This document shows positions 25,344 through 37,388 of a DNA stretch of 64,000 nucleotides, one piece after another. Numbering within the stretch: position 1 is the first letter of the stretch; each line of letters begins with the position of its first letter. The notes below the pieces were generated by a model. It made no database searches and was not told the DNA's origin. It was given only the letters and a program-made list of their open reading frames with translations. The position numbers and the translations under genes were made by a program. The DNA is from Cephalotus follicularis (taxonomy: Eukaryota; Streptophyta; Magnoliopsida; Oxalidales; Cephalotaceae), in the NCBI GenBank assembly GCA_001972305.1, contig BDDD01000055.1:184751-248750 (forward strand), read 5' to 3'.

Positions 25344-25815
25344 TTCAACGAAGTTTGTAATTAGTACAGTTAGATATAAATTATATTAACAACAGTTTTT
25401 ATTGTAATTACAACAACTGATTTGGTCAAAGTTCTCTTTGTTGATCAGGTGCACCGTGAATAATATAATGAGTACAATAAGGGGTGCACGGTTATATATA
25501 TTTAATATTGCATTTATATTTTTATGATTGTATTTAATTAGTTGATGACTTTTAGTTTTTCATGTGTGGTTATAAATAGTAGTGACTTTTGGTTTACATT
25601 CTATATATTGTGTTTAATTAATTTATGGCTTTTAGTTTCCGTTGTGTGGTTATAAATAGTGATTTATATAATTTGCTTATTTGTGATGAAATTGAATAAA
25701 GTAAGTTCTTATGTGTAATTTTTGTCTTACCATGAATGTAGATTTACAAATCGTTATCAAACAAATTATATTGAAGAATGGTGATTTGTTTGATTTTTTT
25801 TTTCAGGATATGGAT
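25344..25815. other. AT-rich intergenic DNA
   Basis: Nothing recognisable. There is a loosely repeated TTTAGTTT...GTGTGGTTATAAATAGT word (25553 and 25636), two diverged copies about 80 bases apart. Confidence 0.5.
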
Positions 25816-27789
25816 TGTAACACCTCCGGTTCTGGATCGGGATGTTACTCCCAATTTTGAGTTGGGTTGTCGCACAAAACTGAACTAAACTAAACATATG
25901 AACAAATCGTTACTCCAAAATATCTTAGTCTTTATTCAATTCATCAATACGTAGTGATTCTAAAATCTGAATTACTTAAACAAACCTTAACATAATTTCA
26001 ATATGTTGTTCATAACACCAGTCGTCATATGATCATAAAACAACTATTATTCAGTTGACAGAATCAAAATCCTAGGTGTTTAAATTAACATTGACTCCAA
26101 GTATCATAACCATATCATTACTAAAAGAAACCATATCCTAAAATGTCCTCAAGCCATAGGTGTTCCTCTCATCACACAGTTTTCCCAAAGCTCCAGATAA
26201 CCTGCCGAATGGAAACAAAAACGCGAATGAGAAAACCTCAGTACGGATATAGAGTCATAAAACAACTTACGAATAAAACAGTTTACAATACGAAACAAAA
26301 CGGTTACGAAACAAAACGGAACAGTATACGAATCAAAACAATTTACAAATCAGAACAGAACATTTTACAAAACAAACAATATTGATATATCTACGAAAAC
26401 CTAATAACCGATGAAGCTGAAGGTAGTAACTTTTAAACAATTCATTTAAAAGTAAACATAAAACATTTTACAAACAGAGCGAAACGAAGCGAATCAGTTT
26501 ACGAAACGAAACAATACAAATCTTTTACATAAACAGAACAATTCATAATTAATTCGAATTTATGCAATTGAAATATGCAAGGGGTTTGCAAATCCCACAT
26601 GCTCTGACGGAAAGACGTGTACGGCACTACACAATCAATCCCAAACCTGAATCTGTATCTTATAATAACTAGAGTCGACTCATACGCCTCAGTTGGCCAT
26701 ATCCTATCACAAGATATTAAGAGACGCCGTAGACTAATCACACTACTACGGAAGTGTCATGTCCCCTTGTCAGGCCCACGACATGCCTATGGTACCTCCA
26801 TAGGTAGGAAACAAATATATTCTCAGCATTTCAAAAATAATGATTTTATCAAAAATCATTTCCAAATATTGGTTTACTTACAAAACCAATCCATATCATA
26901 TCATAAAACTAGCATACTTTCGTAATTGAAAATCATGCTCATAACAAAATCTGTATAATAAAACTTAGCATACTTTCTTAGGGGAAAATCATGCTGAATT
27001 TATAAAATCAGAAATATTTAATCTCATAAAATATCAGAGTTGACTTTATTTCCTAAACAGATCAAAATCCTAAGCACAACAAAGTTCATAAAACCGAAGG
27101 AATATATCAAGGAGCAAACTATCCGTACTTTATTCTTTAAAGCAAAATAACATTTACTTTAAATAAACCAATAAGAGAGTATCAAAGAGAAAAAATTTCG
27201 TACATATTAAAAGCAAGACAGAATTTATTTCAACAAAATCAACTGAGTTTATACTCTTGTAAAGTCGATAAGAGTGTATCAAGAAGGGAAAGATTCGTAC
27301 TTTATTCATAAAATATAACAGGATTTATTCTAATAAAATCATAGGATAACCAAGAACGAGAAATCTGTACATATTCATTTTGTAAAGCTAACTTTTTCCT
27401 CATAATAAAATCAATAAGATGTCAAAGAACGAATGATCCGTACCTTATACAATTACCGAAATATACCTCAAGAGAAGATCAAATAATCCTTAGGCAGCAC
27501 CTCGGTTGGTACCAATATCTAAAAGAAATCATATAATTCGAATAAGGACTCGAAACTATTTATGGACATAAATCATAAATTAACGGTGATTGAATCAGAC
27601 TAACTAAGACTTGCTGGAGGGTAGAGTAGGATAGACGCAAAACCAGGGAAGACATCGTACCAAATGAATAAGGAAGATTTTAAAACAAAGACAATTGTAA
27701 CACAGGACTCATCCTCTCCTAACACTGTGGCTTGTAACCCATCACTTTGTCAAAACAACCATTTTTACTAAAACCATGCAATTTCATCA

Positions 27790-28210
27790 TCTCACTCTTA
27801 TACTCTGCTACACAGCACACACACTACACAACACTCACAGACATACACACACAGCCCACAACACCACACACACAGCCCATACGAACACCACACACACACT
27901 CACTGTCCACACTACACAACACACATACACTCACAATTCGACTGCCCACAGCAACACAACACATACGCATTCACACACACATACTAACACAGCACACACC
28001 GACTTTGCACACACACTAACACAGCACCCACGCCTGCGTTTTACCCTAACAAAACTGAGTTCATTAACTTCTCTGTGCACTCCATAACACAACACGCACA
28101 ACTCTCACACTGGCTGCCCAAACGACACAGCACATATACACAACACATACACTGCTCACAACACATACACACACACTTCAGCTACACACACCACTTCAGA
28201 CTAACACAAC
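27790..28210. repeat. CA-rich low-complexity block in Gy2 LTR
   Basis: An irregular run of ACACA words broken by CACAGC and ACTACACAAC-type units over roughly 420 bases. It has no steady period. Confidence 0.8.
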
Positions 28211-28586
28211 CTATAACCATGGTGCCCGAAACTGCAGAAGGAAACATGGAAAACATAGGAGACATGTAGGCAGTGGCTGGGCTTAAGGGAGGGGAAAGGA
28301 ACCTAACCCCTACACATATAATATCATTAATATCAAAGCCTCCATCACCAGTTATAACAACCATGCTCAACAATCTATATCATACACCCGAAAATGATAG
28401 AGGTGGCAAGGGAACATAGGAACTATGAGAGAAATGATGGCAAAACTAGAGGAGAGAGAGACAACATGCACATTTATGGACTGGTATACATATCAAAGCA
28501 AAACAAGAGAACAAACTTGAAACGACGAAGAAGTTGTGGGAAACAAACGCCAGGAATTTCTGAGCTCAACAACAATGGCGTCCGCG

Positions 28587-28588
<2 letters not shown>

Positions 28589-28628
<40 letters not shown>
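28589..28628. repeat. (AG)n microsatellite
   Basis: About 20 uninterrupted AG units, followed to about 28910 by a looser GAGAGA/GTGAGAGA-rich stretch. Confidence 0.95.
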
Positions 28629-28631
<3 letters not shown>

Positions 28632-29191
28632 GAAGATGAAGTAATATGCAAAGTGGCCACTTTTAAAATGAGATAGTGATGAGAGACGTGGGAGAGAGAG
28701 ACAGAGTAAAGTGGTAAAAGTGAGAGTTTGAGGGAGAGAGTTGCGGGCGAGAGAGAGAGAGACGTGTGGGAGAGGGGCTAACCGGGAGAGAGTAAGTGAG
28801 AGATGCGAGAGAAATAAATTTGGGAGGGAGAGATTAGGGGAGAGAGAGATAAGTGAGAGATGGGAGAAAGGCGTGAGAGATGGGAGAGAGTAAGTGAGAG
28901 ATTAAAAAAAAAAGAAAGGAAGGGTTTTGCTTTTCTCTTTCTTTTTTTTTTAAAATGCCAATTTCAGTTTTCTAAAAGACAAAATGATAAATGGCTTTAA
29001 ATAAATTTTTTTTTCTTTAACCATTTATTAAAGATGTTCATTGGTCAAAGTCAGAATTAAATTAGCTCAATCAGAATAAAACAAACCAAAATGTTAGGTA
29101 ATTCATATCTAAAACAAATAGGCAGCCCACAAAATAAATTTAAAAATGTCCAAATTAAAATAAATTTTATACGAAAAAACGGGATATTACA

Positions 29192-29205
29192 TCTCCACCC
29201 CCCTT
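29192..29205 (-). other. Polypurine tract of Gy2
   Basis: The element-sense strand reads AAGGGGGGTGGAGA, directly before the 3' LTR. Just upstream the sense strand encodes a short FRDEISF-like segment, which normally closes pol in such elements. Confidence 0.8.
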
Positions 29206-29417
29206 AAAAGGAGATTTCGTCCCGAAATCTAAAACATCTCCCAACCCGAATCGAACAACTAAGAAGGCACCCAAAAATGCCAAATGAAAGACTCAACTCC
29301 CACGAAAAGAGTTGACCCATAAACATACAAAACAAACTCCCTACGGTTACCAAAAGCAAGAAAGAACGAAACAATACCTGGAACATCTGCAATCTAATGA
29401 GTCGCAAACACATTGCC

Positions 29418-30501
29418 TCATTCACTCTGCTGCTTAGCATTCCCACCATTTCTTCTTCTATTCTTAGGACGAGGATTTGGACAATTCTTCAAAATATGAC
29501 CCATCTGACCATAGTTGAAACAGGCCCCACTAGCCTTATAACACGTTCCAACAGGATGTCGTTTCCCACAAAAATCACAATGTGCAATAGGAATAAAATT
29601 GGAATTATTCCAGTCGACCGATCCGCCACCATGGCCTCTATCATGATGTCCCAAGCTCTGATCCTGATGATCATTTCTAGTCCGTTTCTTTCCCCCTTTT
29701 TGTCTGGTCGTCGGAAAAACCATCCTTTCTATCTCAACATTTTTGGCCGCAATGGCCACATCGACACATCTGTAAAACTTTCATTAACCAACTTCCTCTT
29801 AAGTCGATCATGAACTTCAGCTTAAACTTCTCCGCTTGCTCAATTACTGTCCCCGCCGCATATTCAGCAAAACCTGCCAATCTAATAAACCGGTTAAAGA
29901 ACTCCGTAACTGTCTCATCATCTCTTTGTCGGGTAGTTATGAACTCTCGAGCATACTCCTCTTTATCAGCAACTGGGAAGTACTGCCAATAAAAGATCCC
30001 ACAAAACCCGGTCCACGATAGACCAGCAATGAACTCTCTACCTTGTGCTATCCCCAGAGCCTTCCACCAACGTTTTGCATCCCCTTCCAACATGTAGGTA
30101 GCCAACCTCACTTTTATAATATCACTACACCTTAGCACCTCAAAAATCTTTTCCATATGAGCTATCCAATTTTCAGCATCTACTGGAGTCAATGCTGAAC
30201 TGAATGCCTGAGGCCTCTGTTTCTGGAACCTCTCTAACAAGATATGTACCAAAACATCGGGTTGATCCTCTGCTACCCCATCCACCCCAACATTTTCTCC
30301 AGCAACATTCCTCTGCTGATCTTGGTCCAAATTCTGTTGTTGCATTGCTTGAACCACTTGGGTTACCGCTTGAGGAACAACTTGTGTGACCACTTGCCTT
30401 ACCAACTCTTCCAAAGTTGGCTCATTATGTACAACTTCTCGTGCAGCAGCTGACTTAGCTCCCCGACTCGCATTCCTTAGTCGTCTGCCTCTATGTGCCA
30501 T
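29418..30501 (-). pseudogene. Gy2 gag with CCHC-like knuckle (frameshifted)
   Basis: From an ATG at 30501, a Gln/Val-rich N-terminus (VVTQVVPQAVTQVVQAMQQQ, residues about 37-56) precedes a Ty3-type gag core (residues about 85-240). The core includes VDAENWIAHMEKIFEVL and EGDAKRWWKAL, the standard gag signature. A frameshift near 29760 moves the reading frame. The continuation at 29759-29418 is basic and contains CDFCGKRHPVGTCYKASGAC followed by GHILKNC, two zinc-knuckle-like motifs, of which the second has lost its first Cys pair (CFNYGQMGHILKNC). The gene ends about 210 bases before the polypurine tract and no pol follows. It would be a capsid protein for an element that must borrow enzymes in trans. 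Confidence 0.85.
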
Positions 30502-30656
30502 CTATGAAACAAAACTGAGACGGGGTAAAACAAAGAGAGACAAATAACTAGAATAAAAAGGACATACCGAAACGACTATTAAGAAACAGCCATAACCCGA
30601 TTTCTACCCATCTCACAGGTCAAACCTAGATAGGCTTCTAAGGAATCAAAACCTAT

Positions 30657-30668
30657 TCTCTGATACCA
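30657..30668 (-). other. Primer-binding site of Gy2
   Basis: The element-sense strand reads TGGTATCAGAGA four bases from the 5' LTR, an initiator-Met site with a changed last base. Confidence 0.8.
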
Positions 30669-30672
30669 TAAC

Positions 30673-31232
30673 TGTAACACCCCCGGTTCGGGATCGGGAT
30701 GTCACCCATGATTTTGAGTCGGGTTGTCACACAAAACTGAACTAAACTAAAACATATGAACAAATCGTTACTCCAAAATATCTTAGTCTTTATTCAATTC
30801 ATCAATACGTGGTGGTTCTAAAATCTGAACTACTTAAACAAACCTTAACATAATTTCAATATGTTGTTCATAACACCAGTCGTCATATGATCATAAAACA
30901 ACTATTATTCAGTTGACAGAATCAAAATCCTAGGTGTTTAAATTAACATTGACTCCAAGTTTCATAACCATATCATTACTAAAAGAAGCCATATCCTAAA
31001 ATGTCCTCAAGCCATAGGTGTTCCTCTCATCACACAGTTTCCCCAAAGCTCCAGATAACCTGCCGTTTGGAAACAAAAACGCGATTGAGTTAACCTCAGT
31101 ACGGATATAGAGTCATAAAACAACTTACGAATAAAACGGTTTACAATACGAAACAAAACGGTTACGAAACAAAACGGAACAGTATACGAATCAAAACAAT
31201 TTACAAATCAGAACAGAACATTTTACAAAACA
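30673..31232 (-). repeat. 5' LTR of Gy2, truncated
   Basis: About 560 bases match the start of the left LTR closely. Similarity stops abruptly after TTTTACAAAACAAA, where S-family sequence begins. Confidence 0.85.
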
Positions 31233-31961
31233 AAAATAATTCTAACTCTTAAAATTTTACGAAAATCGGGCATGTAGTATTCGTTTATAGGACTATGCCC
31301 CCTGTAAATAAAAACACAGTTTGTAAAAATCACACTCCCGAAGGAGGAAACAGTTTGTAATGGGCTCAGCCCTCAGCAGAACACACTCCCGAAGGAGGAA
31401 CAGTTTATAAAATGGGCTCAGCCCTCAGCAGATCATAATTTAAACATAAACAAGTAATGGGTTGGGCTATGCCTCAACCGTATTAACAAAAACTTAAAAA
31501 CTGAATATGTTTCAACCCTTTTTAAACAAAAACAGAACATTTATATGAACATATAAGTAATGCAGAATTTAAAATATTTATGCAGTATGCTATGCATGTG
31601 ACGACTCTGGTAACATGGCCTTTATGGTCTCACCTCAGCAGACAGACAGACTCCAGCTGACAGAGCGCAGCAGACTAACCTGTCAGAACTAAAAACAGAA
31701 AAAAGAGGAGAGGGTTAGTCCACAGGACTAGTGAGATGGAACAAAAGACTCCGTAGAGTTTTGCTCGCATATAAATATCTTTGCAGAAAAGATATAACAA
31801 AAGTATAAAACTGAAACAGAGTTTTCAGAAATAGAAATCCAAATACAGCATCTGATTTATAAAACAGATATAAAACGACTTAAACAGAAAAATAAAAGCA
31901 AAACCGATTTAAAAACCGGTATTTCCAGAAATCAGCAGAAAAACCAAGTAATTTCTTTCAA
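31233..31961 (-). mobile_element. Solo-LTR family S fragment, copy S3 (truncated at both ends)
   Basis: This equals the part of S5 from about 37765 to 38470 and is truncated on both sides. It keeps the conserved inverted-repeat box (31264-31306) and the GGGCTCAGCCC palindromes (about 31353 and 31407). Neither family terminus is present, so it arrived or was trimmed by recombination, not by a clean insertion. Confidence 0.82.
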
Positions 31962-32827
31962 GCCTGGCCTGCTAAGACCAGAAACTCCTCGGACCACTGA
32001 CGGAGCAAGCCTGGACTGTTGCCGGCTGGCCAAAGTGGTGACCAACAAATCGGTGAGGTGTTCCGCCCCTTGGATTAGTTGGTTGAACTGAGCCCCCGTA
32101 ACAAGAGCTTGCTCGGCGTTCGTGGCAACTTGACTAGTTTGGGTTGGGTCGTTCCCAGCCGCATGTTGACTTCAACCTGTTGTGGAGTGGTTGTTAACAT
32201 TCTTCCTCGGAGGCATGATTCTAAATGGCTTTTCGTGCGATTCCCACAGACGGCACCAACTGTTGATGCAGAAATCTTTCCTTCAACAGTACCCCATGTG
32301 TAAGGGCTTGATTTGTTTAGAGAAACGCTGGAATCCGTCCGAGAAAAGGTGTTTGGTGATGGATTATGATCCCTGCACAAGCAAGAGAGAAAGGTAGAGG
32401 GTCCAGGAGGTTGTTCTCCCGGGGATACTCCGACGCTCAAGTTAGCAGTTGTACAGAGAGTATTGAGGTTCTTTTTGTGCTAGAAAATGGCTGACCTTTG
32501 TATTGACTGTTGAACTGGTATTTATAGATATCCCAGTGACTGATGAGCGTCTAATCAGGAGTTGGTTGCCCCTAGGGAAATGCCATCAGAAGCCCTGGCA
32601 TTTCCCCTGATCTCCTTCAGGTTTGACGGCTGTGGCGGCATGCCAGTGCATGGATTAGATGGCTGTGGAGGCATGCCATTATGTGGGTTAGGAGGCTGTG
32701 CCAGCGTGCCAGTCTCTTTCCCCACTCAGATGTGACAGCAGACCATGTGCCCAAGCCCTGAAGTGACATCTGTCTTTCTTTCCTTGAGCACGTGTCCTTA
32801 TGCTTAAAATAGGATTTTTCCCATATC
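31962..32827 (-). mobile_element. Tat-like gypsy fragment Ta2: gag start plus LTR
   Basis: In minus sense: an LTR of about 567 bp (32827-32261, + strand start TGTTGATGCAG), then a primer-site-like TTGGTGCCGTCTGTGGG, then the first part of gag. Gag opens with an ATG at 32216 (MPPRKN...) and has an early TGA. Everything after about the 85th codon is missing at 31962. It is clearly related to Ta1 (52181-57432), sharing primer site, gag start and LTR ends, but differs through most of the LTR. Confidence 0.75.
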
Positions 32828-33640
32828 AATTTACTTCTTGTGATGAATGCCATAAGTTGAATGCAATCATATATGTTCTGCGTGATTTATGCTAATGTGT
32901 GTTAAGTTCCATTTATCTTAATGTGTCTTTTTATATTTGAATTCTTGTAGAGATACACTATGTTAATATATAAAAATAATTTCAATTTTATTCGAGAGAA
33001 ACTATTAGATAGATTAGGGAGTTTCGTTTGTCAACATGAATAATCAATTGTGATCAATATGACTTTAAAAGAATTATTTCAGATGCATTATATTGAAATT
33101 AGATATCTTAACTCTTTATCATATTATTTTTATTTTAATTTATTATCCTTTTTTTTTAGTTTAAATTTTCATTATAATTTTAATATTATTTTCAATTGGT
33201 TGCTCAGATAAAATAATAGTTAGCATATTTCAGTACTTGATTAATTAACAATCTCCGTAGTATGATACTTTTCTTATCACTTCATTACTTGAATAATTTC
33301 ATATACTTGCTAAAATACCGATCAGTCAACAATTCAGTCCTCCATCTCCGCACCTCTGACACATCAACCTTTGCTCATCCTTTGATTTACAAAGTTAGGG
33401 ATTGCTTTTATAATTTGATCTCTCTGCAAAGTATTAGATTTGCAGATTATTAGATATATAGTATTAGATTTGTAGATTTATAGAACCCACACCATGATTG
33501 TTATTGTGTTTGATAATTGTTATTGTGGAGAAATTGGTGATGTTTGTGTGGTTTGTTTGATGTGGGTGTGGAGGTGGTTACAGTAGAAGTGAATTTTGGT
33601 GATCTTTTTTGAATGTGAATCCATTCTCTCTCCCTGGAGA
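32828..33640. other. AT-rich intergenic DNA
   Basis: No gene or recognised repeat is seen. Only AT-rich sequence with T runs near 33150. Confidence 0.5.
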
Positions 33641-33813
33641 CAATATCTCAAATCAGGGCATACTCTCCAAAATCAATGCTCAAATCAAGACAATCCCTTT
33701 CAAATCTCACAAATCAATAATCAAATCAAAGAAAAATCTCTCAAATTGAGACAAAATCTCCTAAATTAACGTGGTAAATAGGGGGATATGGACACGTGAC
33801 ATACCCATAAGTT

Positions 33814-33979
33814 TATGAGTAATGTTATTAACCACAAATGAACAGGATCAAAAGTGCATCACAAGTGAGTTGTCAAAATATCATTGGTGATTATTTTATT
33901 AAAAGTCAAAACATCATTAATAGTGATATTTTGATAACCCACTTGTGATGCCAACGCACTTTTAGTTAATTACATTACT
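33814..33979. mobile_element. Small hAT-like MITE
   Basis: A 166-bp insertion in the tandem repeat, flanked by CATAAGTT (33806-33813) and CATAGGTT (33980-33987). This is an 8-bp duplication with one change, the hAT spacing. The ends are inverted (AGTAATGTTATTAAC near the left; TTAATTACATTACT at the right). Interior arms (CACAAGTGAGTTGTCAAAATATCA and its inverse) fold back. Non-coding. Confidence 0.65.
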
Positions 33980-34527
33980 CATAGGTTGACACTTGACATA
34001 TCAAGGTTAACTCTCCAAATCAAGTCATACTCCCTAAAATCAATGCTGAAATAAAAACAATCCCATTTAAATTCCACAAATTAATCAATTCTCAAATCAA
34101 GACAAAATCCCTTAAATCGATGCAAAATTCCCCAAATCAATGTGATAAATATGGGGCATATGGATACTTGACATGCCCACATGTTCACACCATGGCATGA
34201 CAAAATTCCCTAAATCGAGACAAAATTCCCCAAAATCAAGTTGGTAAATATAGGGATATGGACACTTGACATGCCCATAGGTTGACACTTGACATGCCAA
34301 GGGTTAGCCCATATCCTCATCCCAAATCAAGTCACTCTTTCCCAAGTAAATGCCCAAATCAAGGCAATCCCCTTCAAATCTCACAAATCAATCCTCAAAT
34401 CAAGTCCTTAAATCGAGGATCAATGGGGTACATGTGGGGGATATGGACACTTGGCATGTCCATAGGTTGACACCTGACATGCTCATGGGTTGTCAGCTAG
34501 CATACCAAGGTTAACCCCCGAAGTCAA

Positions 34528-37388
34528 TGTGACACCCCGTGTCACTTTCACATGGTTGACGGGATTAAGACGGAACCATATAAATGTTGTTATTACCATT
34601 TTCATTTATACTATTATTGTTATTACTATTATATATATATATATTAAAAAAAAAAAATTAAGGGTCGGGCATTTTCTGGAAACGCCCGAGCCCAAATACA
34701 AAAAATAAAACAAAGGCACGGGAGCATAACGCCCGTGCCATTGTTGAAACAGAGAGAGAGGAGAGATGAGACATAGAGAGGCGAGAGATGGCGAGAGAGA
34801 TATGCAGAGACCGGGAGAGAAACGTCGGGCGAGGCGCCGGAGGCCGGGGAAGACGGCGGGCGACGTCACCACCGCTGCCAGGTATCCCTCTCTTCCTCCT
34901 TTCTCTTTCTCTCTCTTATTTTTCTTCTCTTCCGCGCCAAACGGCCACTGTCGTTGCTCCTCCGCCACTTTTGGCGTCGCGGATGGGTGCGGTCATGGCC
35001 TAGAAGACCGCCTCTTCCCATTTCAACGGCTGTTGAGGTGTGATTCGGCCGGAAACGGCCGGATTTTTGCGGTTGAGTCAACTGAGCGAGTTGACTCGCT
35101 GCCGCCTCTGCCGCCGTTTTTGGCGCCGATTCCCGGCGAGTCTCGGCCACCAATGAGTAGACCGGAGCTTGTGGATGCCAGGGGTGGTGAGACCAGAGCA
35201 ATGGCGTCCCGGTCGGAGCTCTGGTGCGGCGGCAGCCGCCGATTCTCGGCGAGTCTTGGGCGGAGATGTGCAGACCAGGTCGTTTTGTGACTTTTTTGTG
35301 AAGTGACTATATTTGTTGGATGACCGGCGAGTTGACTCAGTGAGTTAACTCACTGCCGGCGGTGGCTGCCCGTTCTCGGGCGAGTCACAGTGAAATTCGG
35401 TCAGTAATGTGTTGACCAGCAATTATGGATGCTCGGTTTTGGGTGACATCGGAACTTCGGCAGGTTGGCCGGAGTTCCGATTACGATAGATTATGTTTCC
35501 TATGAATACGTCGTAACGTTACGTGCTATGTTTATGCAGCGTGAAGGATGGTAGAGTTTCGAAATGATGACGAGAACCGATGACATGTTCAAAGCTTAAC
35601 GGGGTTAGTCCGTGGAAGTATCGGCTATGATATTGTGAGTAGAACATCCCCTTCCTTACTTTATCATATTTGTTGTTGGTATTCCTTGACGCTGGATATT
35701 GCCTCTGTTGTGATTTTTAAATGCTATAGCTTGTTGATTCATATGATTGTTGATAATCTGATTTGGAGTTTATTTCTATACTTGTTGATAGCCTTCGTTG
35801 CTTGATTGTATACTCACCTCGTTTCCTTGTTGTTATATCCGTATTGGCTCCTGTAGACATATATGTTTTTGTTGCTAATGTATATATGTTCGGCTCCTAC
35901 GGAGATGTATTTGGTCTATTGCTATTATATTATTTCCATCTCCGTATCGTTATAGTTGAACCTTATATTGGGTATCGTTGGAAAATCATTATCCATTTCG
36001 AGAGATGGTTGTTGTGAGAGTTATGTGTTTTTATCCCCTTATAATTGTTGTTTATGATTCTTTGGGCACATATTACATTCTTGATATTGATATTGTCATG
36101 ATCGTAACTTTTAGCTTGATATGCAGATACTCCATATTGTTATGACCTTCATTTATTTGATTATGGTCTTGAGCACTTATTTGTTCAGCGGACTTTCTTT
36201 TTGAGTCTCTGGCTATTTCATTGGAGTCTTGCTATTGTGCCTTGCATGATTCACGTTATCTTATTGATTCTATGTTCTGTGTATAGTTGACTTTGAGCGT
36301 TCTTTTATGGAGCCATGATAGTGTTTCATTCTCTTTAATCACTGATTCTACCCTATGTATGTTTATATTCTTGATCATTGAGATTGTCCTATGGATTCAT
36401 ATGCTAATTGTATTGTTGAGTTCAAGCGGTTCTTTTATGTATCGAGATCTCTTTATCAGATTTGTTTTATACTTGTGATTCTTATTTACATCGTGGACTT
36501 CATTTATACTTGGGATTTCGTTTACACATCAAGATCTTGATATCCCTTTGTGATTTCGATATTCCTTTGTGATCTCGATGTCCTTTGTGAATCATGATTT
36601 GTTATGGATCTTGATATCTTCAGTTGATTTGATTATCCTTTTGGATCTTGATTTCTTTTGTGATCATTGATTTTATTTCTTGTCGTAGATTCACTTTTAT
36701 ACTACTTTGAGCTTATTTTATTTCGCCTTCTATTCAGTATATATTTATGGGAGATGTATTTATTGTTTCTACTCACTTAGTCATTTGGACTAACCCCACT
36801 CTCTTTTCTTTCCCTTCCAGATAAAGGCAAGATAGTAAGTGATTGCTAGTCTGTTGCTGTTGATGTTTGACCACGGAGGCAGGGCATGCTACCAAGATTT
36901 TTAACACATGCATAGCATACTACATCAGCAATTAAATTACGCATTTCTCATGTTTTATATTAATGTTTTCATATAATGTTTTCCTTTATAGTTTTCCTTT
37001 AAAAGGGCCGAGCCCTATAGATTTACTTTTATTGCTAGTTGGAATGGTTGAGGCTGAGCCCAACCTATGTTTACTGCTTTAAATTGTGGTTTGCTGAGGG
37101 CTGAGCCCGATTATAAACTGTTGATTCCTCCTTCGGGAGTGTGTTTATAAAATGTGTTTTTCTTTACAGGGGGCATAGTCCTATAAACAGATACTACATG
37201 CCCGATTTTCGTAAAAATTTAAGAGTTAGAAAAATTTTCAAAGTTTTGGAAACGTTTAACTTTTTGATTTCCAAGTTTAAAGTGAGCTTTATATAAACCA
37301 TGTGGTGACTTCCGAAAGGAAGTTGTCATGTGGAACGTCATATCCGTTCTCAGTAGGATATTGGTTGTTGTAGGGAACGGGTGTGACA
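34528..37388 (+). mobile_element. Solo LTR of family S, divergent copy S4
   Basis: A 2,861-bp insertion with a perfect 5-bp duplication GTCAA (34523-34527 and 37389-37393). The ends are TGTGACACCCC and GGGTGTGACA. The overall plan equals S1: TA-rich start, GA/CT-rich tract, GC-rich exon-like block (34800-35450), long T-rich stretch, then an acceptor-like TTTTTCTTTACAG. Next comes the conserved inverted-repeat box (37168-37210). Sequence identity to S1/S2/S5 is high only in the last 450 bases, so this is a separate subfamily. The 174-residue ORF at 34766-35290 is not conserved in the other copies and is rejected as a gene. Confidence 0.82.

Larger units (their letters stand above)
25816..29191 (-). 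repeat. 3' LTR of Gy2 (3.4 kb)
   Basis: On the + strand it runs from TGTAACACCT to GGATATTACA. The first 420 bases are nearly identical to the right LTR fragment at 30673. It holds a CA-rich block (27790-28210) and an AG microsatellite with a GA-rich flank (28589-28910). The 60-100-residue ORFs in those blocks are products of the simple repeats. Confidence 0.82.
25816..31232 (-). mobile_element. Gag-only Ty3/gypsy element Gy2, right LTR truncated
   Basis: A left (3') LTR of about 3,376 bp (25816-29191) begins TGTAACACCTCC. The matching right (5') LTR starts at 30673 and breaks off near 31232. Between them lie only about 1.5 kb: a polypurine tract, a gag gene and an initiator-Met primer site. 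There is no protease, RT or integrase. Such elements, with long terminal repeats and only gag, are known in plants as TR-GAG or related non-autonomous forms. A pol deletion in one copy is the alternative. The far end and any right target duplication are lost where S3 is joined on. Confidence 0.82.

Noticed and set aside
27747..28269. Thr/His-rich ORFs of 60-100 residues
   Set aside because: Products of the CA-rich low-complexity block; translation of ACACA repeats in any frame gives such strings.
34766..35290. 174-residue + strand ORF that could be a gene
   Set aside because: It falls in the GC-rich block of solo LTR S4. The equivalent block in S1, S2 and S5 has different frames and stops, so coding is not conserved.
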